From Lachnospiraceae bacterium (GTDB lineage Bacteria; Bacillota_A; Clostridia; Lachnospirales; Lachnospiraceae), in NCBI GenBank assembly GCA_021770615.1, contig JAETQR010000011.1, positions 1 to 64,000 on the forward strand: a DNA stretch of 64,000 nt, read 5' to 3'. Numbering within the stretch: the stretch's first letter is position 1; each line of letters begins with the position of its first letter. The position numbers were made by a program, and so were the translations under genes. Under the pieces are notes generated by a model, which saw only the letters and a program-made list of their open reading frames with translations, searched no databases and was not told the origin of the DNA. This document shows, piece by piece, positions 55,589 through 64,000 of the stretch.

Positions 55589-55661
55589 TCGTCCTGTCCT
55601 TTCTTATTTTTATAATTTTTTGTGCGTCCTTTGTTTTTCAATCCTTACATTCAAATACGCT

Positions 55662-55692
55662 AAAAGCGACAGAGCTTTTAACACTCTGCCGC
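55662..55692 (-). terminator. terminator of the GGDEF gene
   Basis: On the minus strand AGCGGCAGAG pairs with CTCTGTCGCT (one G-T pair) around a 9-nt loop, followed by TTTTAG. Confidence 0.75.
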
Positions 55693-55711
55693 TGTCCGCA
55701 AATACTTATTT

Positions 55712-56680
55712 CTATCTCTCATTTGCCATATAAAACTGCTTCTTATCCAGATACATCTGGCGGTCAGCTTCCTCTACGACCATGCCCGCATCATCCGGCT
55801 CTTCCAGAAAACTGACACCGATCGCTGCGCTGCAGTCATGTCGTCCATCCAACTCCATCCGAAGCTGGTTCTCCAGTTCATTCAGTCTCCTCTTAGAAAT
55901 ATCCTGACACAGCACGACAAATTCATCGCCTCCCAGACGATATACCGGAAACTCTCCGGCGGCCAGGCTGACGATCTGATAAACACGGCGGATCAGATTG
56001 TCACCGGCCTCATGGCCATTCGTATCATTCATCTTTTTTAACCCGTTGATATCGATGAAAAATGCTCCCAGCGATGATAGCTCTTTATTTGTATCCGGCA
56101 TCGTGTCACGAATAAACGCGTTCCGGTTCAGGGCTCCGGTCATACCGTCGGTAAATCCGATCTTTTCCAAATAATCCTCCCTCTTCTTTCTTTCGATCAG
56201 AGACTGGAAAAAATAAGCAAGCATTTTCAGAATATTGGAAATCTCATCCAGTTTTCCCGCTTTGGGATTATCTACACCAAAATACCCCACAAGCCGTTCC
56301 TTTTCCATGATAGGAACTGTGATGAGCGAATGGATATTTTGTGGTTTCAAAATAGAATACTCCTCCGGGGCACTCTCTTTTATCTGTTCAATATCCTGGA
56401 TGATGACACATTCATTGCGGGAAAAAAACGGCATCCATCTGTCAATAATAGCTACCGGAACATTCTGCAGGGATTCGATCTCCTGCGAAATACCCTCCGC
56501 GCACCACTCATACGTATTATCCATCAAATTTCTATGGACACGGAATATATATGTGCGTTCTGCACCTAAATGTTTTCCAAGGATTTCAAGCGTGTTATTG
56601 ATCGCCACGTCGGTTTCTACCGAGGAATACATCATTTTAATACACTCCATAAAAACCTGTTCCTGTTCTTCTCTTCTCAC
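55712..56680 (-). CDS. GAF-GGDEF diguanylate cyclase
   Basis: It probably makes cyclic di-GMP from GTP. An N-terminal GAF domain (about 20-155) is followed by the GGDEF domain with an intact active-site motif in VYRLGGDEFVVL, preceded by FFIDINGLKKMNDTNGHEAGDN. The RxxD product-inhibition site normally found a few residues before GGDEF is absent. No membrane segment is seen, so the signal sensed by GAF should be intracellular. The start is GTG at 56680 after AAAGGAAAGCGGAAC. It stands alone with its own terminator. Confidence 0.93.
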   Translation of the reverse strand: MRREEQEQVFMECIKMMYSSVETDVAINNTLEILGKHLGAERTYIFRVHRNLMDNTYEWCAEGISQEIESLQNVPVAIIDRWMPFFSRNECVIIQDIEQIKESAPEEYSILKPQNIHSLITVPIMEKERLVGYFGVDNPKAGKLDEISNILKMLAYFFQSLIERKKREDYLEKIGFTDGMTGALNRNAFIRDTMPDTNKELSSLGAFFIDINGLKKMNDTNGHEAGDNLIRRVYQIVSLAAGEFPVYRLGGDEFVVLCQDISKRRLNELENQLRMELDGRHDCSAAIGVSFLEEPDDAGMVVEEADRQMYLDKKQFYMANER

Positions 56681-56778
56681 GTTCCGCTTTCCTTTCTTTG
56701 TGATATCTTTTTTATTATACCATTTCTTTCGGGAATACGGAATACCTAATTAAGAGAAAAAACATTCTTTGGCCGGAC

Positions 56779-57099
56779 TCACACAATCTCGTTTACATGC
56801 TCTCCGGTTCCCTGCATTCTTCTGCGGATCCCATCATCCTCTCTCTCACAACCTTCATCCTCCGCTTTCCCCTTATCTTCTGCCCTTTCCTGCTGTCTCA
56901 CCATCTGCAGCTGTCTTAGGAGTGTACTTTTCTGCTTCTCAAGCTCCTTCTTTCTACTCTGTTCTTCATCAGACAGCTCTTCTTTTTTTCCCAGTTGTTC
57001 CAATTTCTTTGTCACTGCCTGGATTTCCCTCTGCAGCCTTACTATTTCATTTTCAACCCCACTCCTGCCTGCATTGTGCCCTGTTCCCTGTATCCTCAT
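56779..57099 (-). CDS. small coiled-coil protein, FlxA-like
   Basis: A 106-residue, highly charged helical protein. Residues about 15-75 form a heptad-rich coiled coil (VENEIVRLQREIQAVTKKLEQL ... KKELEKQKSTLLRQLQMV), followed by an Asp/Glu/Arg-rich tail. The pattern of a short N-terminus, paired helices with Gln/Lys, and the SDEEQSRK turn resembles FlxA-like proteins of Clostridia, whose role is unknown. ATG at 57099 follows AAAGGAGGAACATTATT, a strong site that supports expression. It lies about 85 bp downstream of the GHKL kinase gene. Confidence 0.7.
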   Translation of the reverse strand: MRIQGTGHNAGRSGVENEIVRLQREIQAVTKKLEQLGKKEELSDEEQSRKKELEKQKSTLLRQLQMVRQQERAEDKGKAEDEGCEREDDGIRRRMQGTGEHVNEIV

Positions 57100-57183
57100 A
57101 ATAATGTTCCTCCTTTGGATTTTATAATAATCCTATCGGAACATCCACGTTTCCTCTATACCCCTTTGTCCCCATATGTCATT

Positions 57184-58500
57184 TCAATGTTCTGAAATGA
57201 TAAGCAATATACACAAACGGAAAAAATCAGCCCCCACTGTAGTTTCTATCTTTCCTTTATATTTCTGCGCCGTCTTTTCAATATTACACAATCCGGTTCC
57301 CCACTGAAAGCCTTCTATACTCTTCGCGCTGTTCTCTACTTCTATCATAAAAAAAATCCCTTTGCGGACAGAGCGGATGTTTATATACCGCTTTCCTGTC
57401 TCCATCCTCCGGCAGGCGTCTGTCGCATTATCGATGGCATTCGCCAATACAACACACAGATCAAGTTCCTCCCACAAGTTTTCCCCCGGCAATTTAAGCT
57501 CACAGCTGATCAGGATCCCGGACTGCTCCGCCATGCCAAGTTTATAACTGAGCAGTGCGTCAACGCTTGCATTTCCTGTATTGCACATGCTGGAAAGCCC
57601 ATCCGTGATCCCCTGCAGCTTATCCAGATAGTGCTCTGCCCCCACGGTGTCTCCCCTTTTCAAAAGCTGGTGGATCACCGTAAGATGATTTTTCCAGTCA
57701 TGCCGTAATGACTTTGTCGCTTCCACTCTCAGGATACACTCTTCAATATAACTTTTCTGCATAGAGATCTGCGTCCGGAATCTGACCACTTCCTGCTCTT
57801 TTTTAGAAAACTGCAGCACCCTCTGAAACGCTTCCAATGTCAAAAACAGACAGATTATCCCCGTAAAACAGAAAAAGAGGGAAAAAAGTGTTCTTATGTA
57901 CGATGGCAATACAAACATCACACTTCCTGACCGTATATCGATCCGGGATGTCATATTCCAGTATCCTGTATCTCTGGTGAGCCCCAGAACCAGCATGAGA
58001 AGTGCCGCAGGCAAAAAAAACATTCCCAGATAGCGGTCCCACCCTGCAGGCCGGATATGATACCGCTTCCTTAACAAATAGTAAAATACGGATAACAAAA
58101 CCAGATCCATGGATAAATAAAGTACCGTAACGGCCTGATATACAGCCACCTGCATTTCCCCCGGATAAAAAAGCAGAAACAAAGAAGACACCATCCCCTG
58201 TGTGAGCTCTGGAAGCATATACATCAATAATCCGGTAAAAAAAACAGTTTGTACCGGCTGTCCCAGACAGAACCAAACATAGATAAAAGAAACGACCAGA
58301 CAGGACGCCGCCATGATCTGGTCATTCCCTTTCCATTCTCCCTGGAAAGCAGTAACATTTAAAATCAGAAGCACCATCAATGCAGACAGGCACAGGATGC
58401 TGTCCCGGCAGCGAAATTTTTCATTCAGGAAGTCTGATGAAAACCTCATATTGATGAAACAAAACATTTCATAATAAATGATCATACTTATTTCTGCCAT
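57184..58500 (-). CDS. GHKL sensor histidine kinase (AgrC-like)
   Basis: A 438-residue sensor. About six hydrophobic helices occupy residues 25-215, followed by the phospho-acceptor region (TKSLRHDWKNHLTVIHQLL) and a GHKL ATPase with N box VLANAIDNATDACRR and G box WGTGLCNIEKTAQKY. This layout matches AgrC/ComD-type kinases that sense peptides or amphiphiles. No peptide precursor or AgrB-type gene was found next to it. ATG at 58500 overlaps the LytTR regulator by 13 bp. It follows glpK and the regulator in the same direction. Confidence 0.9.
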   Translation of the reverse strand: MAEISMIIYYEMFCFINMRFSSDFLNEKFRCRDSILCLSALMVLLILNVTAFQGEWKGNDQIMAASCLVVSFIYVWFCLGQPVQTVFFTGLLMYMLPELTQGMVSSLFLLFYPGEMQVAVYQAVTVLYLSMDLVLLSVFYYLLRKRYHIRPAGWDRYLGMFFLPAALLMLVLGLTRDTGYWNMTSRIDIRSGSVMFVLPSYIRTLFSLFFCFTGIICLFLTLEAFQRVLQFSKKEQEVVRFRTQISMQKSYIEECILRVEATKSLRHDWKNHLTVIHQLLKRGDTVGAEHYLDKLQGITDGLSSMCNTGNASVDALLSYKLGMAEQSGILISCELKLPGENLWEELDLCVVLANAIDNATDACRRMETGKRYINIRSVRKGIFFMIEVENSAKSIEGFQWGTGLCNIEKTAQKYKGKIETTVGADFFRLCILLIISEH

Positions 58501-59213
58501 TCCTGCCCCACGCTTTCTCTTTGCATATATTTCATCGCCGCACTGGCAAACTCCCTCTGGCGGAGTCTGGATACCGGAACCATTTCCCCATTTTCCATCA
58601 TGAGGTTTCCCTCACAAAACTGGCGGATCTGTTTTAAATTCACTAAAAAACTGCGGTGGCACCGAAAAAAATATCCCGGCAGTTTCTGTTCTACATTTGA
58701 GATCGAATCATAATACTCCACAACTTCCCGACCACAATGAATGTATATTTTCCGCTTGATCACTTCAAAATAATAAATTTCCCGCAACGGGATCCTCCTA
58801 TGAGTATGTCCCGAAGAAATGATAAAATACTGGTTCTCTTTCTCTGCCATCTTTGTCATCAGGCGATCCAATGTCCGGAACAATTTTTCATCCGGAACCG
58901 GTTTGACCAGATAATTGGCGGCCTCTACTTCAAACGCATCAAAAACAAAGTCCTTTAATACCGTTAAAAATACGATCTGGCATCCGGTCTTTCTCTTTTT
59001 CAGTTTTTTGGCTGCTGCCATGCCGTCCATACCATCCAGCTTGATATCGAGAAAAATGAGATCAAGCTTCTTTTTACTCTCCAGCAGTTCTTCTGCCGAT
59101 ACAAAAGGAACGATCTGAAAAGAATGGCCATGTTTCTTTCCATAACATGTGATTTTCTGCTCCAGCTCACACCGCATATATTTCTCATCATCACATATTC
59201 CAATACAGATCAA
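58488..59213 (-). CDS. LytTR-family response regulator
   Basis: A 241-residue AgrA/LytR-type regulator. The receiver domain has GICDDEKYMRCELEQ and phospho-acceptor Asp56 in LIFLDIKLDGMDG; the C-terminal LytTR DNA-binding domain spans about 135-235 (IPLREIYYFEVIKRKIYIHC, RCHRSFLVNLKQI). The start is TTG at 59213 with AAAGGGTGA a few bases before it, and gives the expected MICIGICDDE N-terminus. It begins 20 bp after glpK and overlaps the kinase gene, so glpK and the pair may share a transcript. Confidence 0.92.
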   Translation of the reverse strand: MICIGICDDEKYMRCELEQKITCYGKKHGHSFQIVPFVSAEELLESKKKLDLIFLDIKLDGMDGMAAAKKLKKRKTGCQIVFLTVLKDFVFDAFEVEAANYLVKPVPDEKLFRTLDRLMTKMAEKENQYFIISSGHTHRRIPLREIYYFEVIKRKIYIHCGREVVEYYDSISNVEQKLPGYFFRCHRSFLVNLKQIRQFCEGNLMMENGEMVPVSRLRQREFASAAMKYMQRESVGQEWQK

Positions 59214-59233
59214 AAAATCACCCTTTCGTCAGA

Positions 59234-60736
59234 TCATTTCCAAATATCCACTTTCTCATCCACACACCGCTCCACTGCCCTTCTCCATCCGTTTAGAAGT
59301 TCCGTCCTTTTTGACTCCTCCATCTGTGGTTCAAATCTCCGGGACAATGACCAGTTTTTCTTTATATCTTTCAGACTACTCCAGTAGTTCACTGCAAGTC
59401 CTGCCAGATAGGCAGCCCCCAGTGCCGTCGTCTCAATACAGGATGGGCGGTGGACACATGCCCCGAGGATATCCGCCTGAAACTGCATCAGAAAGTTATT
59501 GGAACAGGCACCCCCATCCGTCTTTAAAGAAACTAACGGCAGGCCGGAATCTTGTTTCATCACCTGGACAAGGTCATACACCTGATATGCCAGGGATTCT
59601 ACTGTGGCACGAACGATATGATTTCTTCCGGCACCTCTTGTCAGTCCCGTGATGATCCCTCTCGCCTCCGTCTCCCAATATGGTGCTCCCAAACCGGTAA
59701 ACGCAGGAACCACATACACCCCTGCGGTATCCTCCACGGCCAGACAACAGGTCTCTGACTCCGCCGCTGTCCGTATCAGCCTCATTTCATCGCGCAGCCA
59801 CTGAATCGCCGCCCCCGCCACAAAGACGCTTCCCTCGAGGGCATATGGTGGCCTTTCGCCGATGCCGGCTGCCAGTGTCGTGAGCAGCCCATGCTCCGAA
59901 ACAACCGGTTCTTTTCCTGTATTCATTAAAAGAAAACAGCCCGTCCCATACGTATTTTTCATTTCTCCCGCCTCAAAACAGCACTGCCCGAAAAGTGCCG
60001 CCTGCTGATCTCCGGCGATACCTGCGATCGGAATCTCTGTTCCTGTAAGCGCCCTGTCACTGTAACCATAAATCTCACTGGAAGGACGCACTTCAGGAAG
60101 CATGCTTAAAGGAATGCCAAAATATTCCAATGCCTCCGGATCCCATTGAAGCCTGTGGATATCATAAAGCATCGTCCGTGAAGCATTTGTATGATCTGTC
60201 ACATGGACTTTTCCACCGGTTAATTTCCAGATCAGCCAGGTATCCACTGTCCCAAAAAGCAGTTCTCCCTGCTCTGCCTGCTCCCTGGCCCCCGGTACAT
60301 TTTCCAGGATCCACACGATCTTGGTCGCAGAAAAATAAGCATCTGGTATAAGGCCTGTCCGCTGCCGCAGCGTCTGACCGAAACCATCCTCTGACAGTTG
60401 CGCGATCTTGTCCGAGGTACGCCGGCACTGCCATACAATAGCATGATACACCGGTTTCCCTGTCTTTTTATTCCAGACGATCGTCGTCTCCCTCTGATTT
60501 GTGATCCCAATCCCTGCGATATCCTCTCCCGACACCCCGAGCTTGCTCATCGCCTCCGTCATGACACTGAACTGACTGGACCAGATATCCACCGGATCAT
60601 GTTCCACCCAGCCGGGTTTGGGATAGATCTGCCGAAATTCTTTCTGTGCCATACTGCATATGGTCCCTTCCCTGTCAAACAAAATACAACGTGAACTGGT
60701 CGTCCCCTGATCCAGTGCTATCATATATTTTTTCAT
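59234..60736 (-). CDS. glpK: glycerol kinase
   Basis: It phosphorylates glycerol to glycerol-3-phosphate. [51 protein letters not shown] and [12 protein letters not shown] are classic FGGY-family blocks, and length 500 is standard. ATG at 60736 follows GAGGGGAAACAAGA. No glycerol facilitator or glycerol-3-phosphate dehydrogenase gene is adjacent; instead it lies 43 bp after ctpA and 20 bp before a LytTR regulator. Carbon-catabolite control elements were not seen. Confidence 0.96.
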   Translation of the reverse strand: MKKYMIALDQGTTSSRCILFDREGTICSMAQKEFRQIYPKPGWVEHDPVDIWSSQFSVMTEAMSKLGVSGEDIAGIGITNQRETTIVWNKKTGKPVYHAIVWQCRRTSDKIAQLSEDGFGQTLRQRTGLIPDAYFSATKIVWILENVPGAREQAEQGELLFGTVDTWLIWKLTGGKVHVTDHTNASRTMLYDIHRLQWDPEALEYFGIPLSMLPEVRPSSEIYGYSDRALTGTEIPIAGIAGDQQAALFGQCCFEAGEMKNTYGTGCFLLMNTGKEPVVSEHGLLTTLAAGIGERPPYALEGSVFVAGAAIQWLRDEMRLIRTAAESETCCLAVEDTAGVYVVPAFTGLGAPYWETEARGIITGLTRGAGRNHIVRATVESLAYQVYDLVQVMKQDSGLPLVSLKTDGGACSNNFLMQFQADILGACVHRPSCIETTALGAAYLAGLAVNYWSSLKDIKKNWSLSRRFEPQMEESKRTELLNGWRRAVERCVDEKVDIWK

Positions 60737-60779
60737 TCTTGTTTCCCCTCTTTACATCATTCCACCTTCGACTCTTTTA

Positions 60780-61973
60780 TCAGGAACCACGGATTATTTG
60801 CAGCGCCATTTTCAACGGTTCGTCCTTGCTCTCATCGTAGTCTCCCTCCGCTTCATACTTAACTTCCACGTCCGGCGTAAGTCCCTTTCCATGTATGCTC
60901 ACACCACCCGGAAGAAAATACTCCGCCGTCGTCAGCTTCACTCCGCCCCCGCACGACCGCTCCAGAGACAATACGGTCTGGACGATCCCTTTGCCAAAAC
61001 TTTTCGTCCCCACAAGTTTTGCCGCTCCTCTGGCCTGCAGCGTCCCTGCAAACACCTCAGAAGCACTGGCGCTGTTTTCATTCATAAGAACAACAACCGG
61101 CTTATCATAGCTTTTTTCATCCGTCGAATGATATGTCTTATCCCCATCCTTTTTGCTCTTTTCCGTGATCAGTTCTCCTTCCGGAAGGAGCTCATCCAGC
61201 ATAGCGAGCGCTGCATCGAGCGAGCCGCCGCCATTATCCCTGACATCAACTACCAGTCCTTTGATCTTATCATTCCGGTAATTTTCCACAGCGATCTCAA
61301 ACTGGCTGGAAGTCTCTTTATCGAATTCAGACACCTTGATATAACCTGCGTCGCCATAATTTTCAGAATTTACGGAGACCACTTTGATTTCCCGGCACAC
61401 GACCTCTTTGTCCATTGTCTCTGTCTTTCCTTCAGAATCCGTTCTTTCAATACCAAGCACGATCGTGCGTTCTTTATTGTCCTCTGTCTTTATCATAGAC
61501 ACTACATCATCGATCGTGGTACCTGTAACTTCCTTTCCATCTACAGATAACAGTTTATCTCCTTTTTTTATCCCCGCCTCTTCCGCCGGGCCTCCCTGTG
61601 TTACTTTTTCCACAAGGATCGAACCGTTCTCATCCTGCCGCAGGGACACACCAATCCCTACATAAGAACCATTTATTCCATTCATGACTTCCTGATATTC
61701 TTCCTCCGTATAATACTGGGAATACTTATCTCCCAACGCATTCACCATTCCCTTTATCCCGCCATTAATGAGGTCTTCATCCTTTATTTCTCCCTGATAA
61801 AAGTCATCAATACATTTTTCTACAACTTTTGTTTTGTCATACAACTGCTGGGAAGCCGAACCCGGAATATAAAGATGAATGCCAAAATATCTGGCGGCTG
61901 AAACCGCCCCGATTGCCACCACAAGACCAAATAACGTTCCAAAAATAAATCCTTTTCTTCTTTCCTTCGACAT
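60780..61973 (-). CDS. C-terminal processing peptidase (S41)
   Basis: A membrane-anchored CtpA-type serine protease of 397 residues. The N-terminal helix (GFIFGTLFGLVVAIGAVSA) is followed by a PDZ domain (about 95-180, YVGIGVSLRQDENG) and the peptidase core with Ser in NENSASASEVFAG and Lys in GTKSFGKGIVQ. Such proteases trim or degrade exported proteins, and in several bacteria they control peptidoglycan hydrolases; the M23/PcsB-like gene directly upstream fits that role. ATG at 61973 follows AGGAGCTGATCAT. Confidence 0.94.
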   Translation of the reverse strand: MSKERRKGFIFGTLFGLVVAIGAVSAARYFGIHLYIPGSASQQLYDKTKVVEKCIDDFYQGEIKDEDLINGGIKGMVNALGDKYSQYYTEEEYQEVMNGINGSYVGIGVSLRQDENGSILVEKVTQGGPAEEAGIKKGDKLLSVDGKEVTGTTIDDVVSMIKTEDNKERTIVLGIERTDSEGKTETMDKEVVCREIKVVSVNSENYGDAGYIKVSEFDKETSSQFEIAVENYRNDKIKGLVVDVRDNGGGSLDAALAMLDELLPEGELITEKSKKDGDKTYHSTDEKSYDKPVVVLMNENSASASEVFAGTLQARGAAKLVGTKSFGKGIVQTVLSLERSCGGGVKLTTAEYFLPGGVSIHGKGLTPDVEVKYEAEGDYDESKDEPLKMALQIIRGS

Positions 61974-62090
61974 ATGATCAGCTCCTGATATTGGGATGAT
62001 TTTATTTGCACTGAATTCATTCGCACTCTGCCCCGCCTCCTATATGCAAAGCACGCCTGTGTCTCTTCCGGCAAAACCGTGCCTGGCTCG

Positions 62091-63356
62091 CTATTGGCTC
62101 ACGTAATTGAGTGGGTCGACGTAAGTACCGTTTACGGATACGCCAAAGTGAAGATGGGCACCGGTAGAAACTCCGGTAGAACCAACATAAGCGATGACGT
62201 CACCCTGCTTTACCGTAGCCCCCTCAGCGACCGCCAGTCTCGCAGCATGCATATATACCGTGTACAAACTGTTTCCATGATAGATCATTACATAATTTCC
62301 GGCACTTGCACTATACGATGCCGTGACGACTTCTCCATCACCTGCTGCCACGATCGGCGTCCCGGCAGATACAGCAATATCAATCCCCTGATGGTTCGTA
62401 CTCGCTCCCGCTGTCGGACTTGTTCTGCTCCCAAACCTGGACGAGATCCTCCCTGACACCCTGAGCGGCCAACGCAATCCTCCCGCATTCGCAGCGTAAG
62501 AATCTGATGCAGGATCTGCCGGTGTTCCTGTGGCCGCATTTGCTGCCGCCTCCGCTTTTCTCTTTGCCGCTTCTCTCTTTTCAATCTCCCTCTGCTTCTC
62601 CAAAAGAAGATTCTCTACCTTTCGTTCCGCCTCTGCTACCTTTTCACTAAATGTTTTCACTCTCGAATCTTTCGCAGAAATAGCCGAATCCAGCTTGTTC
62701 ATCTCTGATTTTTTACTGGATTTCAAACTCTTCAGGGCATCTTTTTCAGCCGAGATCTCCTCCTGAAGCCCGGCAATCTCCTCTACCTTACTTTCCATCA
62801 CCGTACGCTTGATCTCTGTCTCATTTCTTGTCTCGACAAAACTGCTGAAAAGCTGTGAGTCAAATTTGGAAATCTTCTCAATATACTCAGAGCGGCTTAA
62901 AAAATCCCCCAGGCTCTTTGCACTGAAAATCGCATCCATATAACCATCACTGCCATTTTCATACATATATTTTATTCGCTTCTTCATCGTTTCATACTGC
63001 TCTTTTTCCAAATCCTCAGCGATCGTAAGCTCTTCTTCCAACTTTACAAGTTCTTTTCTGGCCCCTTCGATCTGCTTATCCAGTCCATCGATCGTATCTG
63101 ACAGCTTTTCAATCTTCTTATCTACATTTTTAACAAATTTCAGTATATCTCCCTTGCTCTTCTCTAATTCCTCGATATCTTTTTTTAGTTCATCCACACG
63201 CTTTTGCGCACTCGCCTTTGCTTCTTCCGCTTTCTTGATCTGGGCATCGTAACTGTCATTCGCATCTTCTGCCGATGCACTCAGGCCCAAAAGACAAAAG
63301 CTGAATACTATACCTGTCATCAGGATCAACGCCATTACTTTTTTCCTCATCGTCAT
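62091..63356 (-). CDS. PcsB/EnvC-like secreted M23 peptidase
   Basis: A secreted protein of about 421 residues, with a signal peptide (KKVMALILMTGIVFSFCLL ... SASAED), a long coiled coil (about 30-260, rich in Lys/Glu heptads) and a C-terminal M23 domain (about 310-420). The zinc ligands are visible: NHQGIDIAV (H-x3-D) and AHLHFGV (HxH). The layout matches EnvC/PcsB, which are activated by FtsEX to split the septum; here ftsX lies 10 bp upstream. ATGs at 63356 and 63350 both follow AAAGGGGGAAGG; the upstream TTG at 63377 is inside ftsX. The M23 His ligands are intact, so it may be an enzyme and not only an activator. Confidence 0.92.
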   Translation of the reverse strand: MTMRKKVMALILMTGIVFSFCLLGLSASAEDANDSYDAQIKKAEEAKASAQKRVDELKKDIEELEKSKGDILKFVKNVDKKIEKLSDTIDGLDKQIEGARKELVKLEEELTIAEDLEKEQYETMKKRIKYMYENGSDGYMDAIFSAKSLGDFLSRSEYIEKISKFDSQLFSSFVETRNETEIKRTVMESKVEEIAGLQEEISAEKDALKSLKSSKKSEMNKLDSAISAKDSRVKTFSEKVAEAERKVENLLLEKQREIEKREAAKRKAEAAANAATGTPADPASDSYAANAGGLRWPLRVSGRISSRFGSRTSPTAGASTNHQGIDIAVSAGTPIVAAGDGEVVTASYSASAGNYVMIYHGNSLYTVYMHAARLAVAEGATVKQGDVIAYVGSTGVSTGAHLHFGVSVNGTYVDPLNYVSQ

Positions 63357-63366
63357 CCTTCCCCCT

Positions 63367-64000
63367 TTATATATCAAGATGCTTTCTAACAGTCACAAAA
63401 CTTCCCAGAAACCCTATGCCAAGTCCTACGATCAGGCATACCGGGATCAGTACCCGGAATATCTGGGACGCTTCCAGAAAGGTCAGCCAGCTCGAAATCA
63501 TATTAAATCTACTATTTATATATTTTATGATCGAACTATAACTGAAAATCAGTATTACAAGAGGAATGCAGGCTCCGACCGCCCCAATGACCAGTCCCTC
63601 CACAATAAACGGCGCACGGATAAAAAAATCCGAAGCCCCCATCAATCTCATGATCCCGATTTCTTCCCGCCGGACCGTGATTCCCGTGGATATTGTAGAA
63701 TTGATCAGGAAAATAGACACCGCAAGCAAAATGACAATGATCGCAATCGAAACATAACTTACCAGTTTATTCGCATTCTCAAAATTTTTCGCCGTGTCAT
63801 CCGACCGTTTTACCATCCTCACTCCCTCAATCCCCTCAATATACGCCGCCACCTCTTTCTGTTCCGAAATATCTTTCAAAAACACCTGATAAGATGCCGA
63901 ATCTTTGAGCGGATTATCTTCTCCAAAACTGTCGATCAATTCCGGATTCTCGCTGAAATTTTCCGTGACAAACTGTTCCCACGCTTCCTCGGAAGAAACA
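63367..64000 (-). CDS. ftsX: cell division protein FtsX (partial, 5' end outside window)
   Basis: The C-terminal 210 residues of an FtsX permease. The extracytoplasmic loop (SEEAWEQFVTENFSENPEL, FLKDISEQKEVAAYIEGIEGV) is followed by three membrane helices with the FtsX block RREEIGIMRLMGASDFFIRAPF and a C-terminal GLGIGFLGSFVTVRKHL. The frame is open up to 64000; the true start lies beyond it, as presumably does ftsE. FtsEX is a transporter-like signalling complex that controls septal hydrolases, consistent with the PcsB-like gene 10 bp downstream. Confidence 0.95.
   Translation of the reverse strand, partial: VSSEEAWEQFVTENFSENPELIDSFGEDNPLKDSASYQVFLKDISEQKEVAAYIEGIEGVRMVKRSDDTAKNFENANKLVSYVSIAIIVILLAVSIFLINSTISTGITVRREEIGIMRLMGASDFFIRAPFIVEGLVIGAVGACIPLVILIFSYSSIIKYINSRFNMISSWLTFLEASQIFRVLIPVCLIVGLGIGFLGSFVTVRKHLDI

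Overview
The window looks like chromosome from a spore-forming, gut-associated member of the Clostridia, most likely Lachnospiraceae. The reasons are moderate GC with AT-rich spacers, GGAGG ribosome-binding sites, SpoIVB, a class B sortase with a PKTGD-type substrate, a bile-salt-hydrolase-type enzyme, flavodiiron protein FprA, and single-chain PurL. Species is inference only. Almost all genes lie on the minus strand, so left-to-right order below is mostly the reverse of transcription.

1-8213: the 5' end of a probable group II intron sits directly behind the terminator of an hsp20 gene that carries a perfect CIRCE operator over its promoter. Next comes one long operon read from a strong promoter at 8185-8213: sirC, hemB, hemL, hemA and a HemC-CobA-HemD triple fusion. 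Together these lead from glutamyl-tRNA to precorrin-2/siroheme. Two small DNA-repair genes (an MGMT-type and a deoxyinosine glycosylase) end the operon.

8216-18249: an OmpR-type two-component pair, spoIVB, recN and a 1310-residue secreted protein built of Big_2-like domains. 18531-24652: tRNA-Gly, class B sortase and its likely substrate in overlapping frames, then a choloylglycine-hydrolase-family enzyme. 24737-28929: maf, yjbQ, a GH31 glycosidase and a divergent AraC regulator.

28958-32015: an accessory patch with a class II Fic protein whose promoter is buried in palindromes, a 27-codon ORF, two perfect Spo0A-type boxes, a small secreted protein and a lipoprotein. 32018-32265 holds palindromic REP-like repeats.

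32260-49857: housekeeping genes, including purL with a membrane-anchored foldase-like gene, tRNA-Leu, a PRTase-like protein, a ThiF/MoeB-type enzyme, fprA, rfbC, tyrA, an unusual SGNH-hydrolase/acetyltransferase fusion, yfbR, uvrA and uvrB.

49875-54651: an AT-rich island packed against the 5' end of uvrB. It holds an AIPR-type abortive-infection gene, a RhuM gene and a YhcG/DUF1016 nuclease gene. The two latter genes are each preceded by a copy of a ~145-bp repeat that begins with a displaced fragment of uvrB; one fragment matches uvrB over 60 bp exactly. This suggests repeated insertion of defence cargo at one hotspot and is the most interesting structure here.

54704-64000: an SPL-type radical SAM protein, a GAF-GGDEF protein, a coiled-coil protein, a GHKL/LytTR two-component pair, glpK, ctpA, a PcsB-like M23 protein and ftsX (cut by the window end). 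This looks like a cell-division/cell-wall gene cluster with glycerol kinase and a signalling pair behind it.
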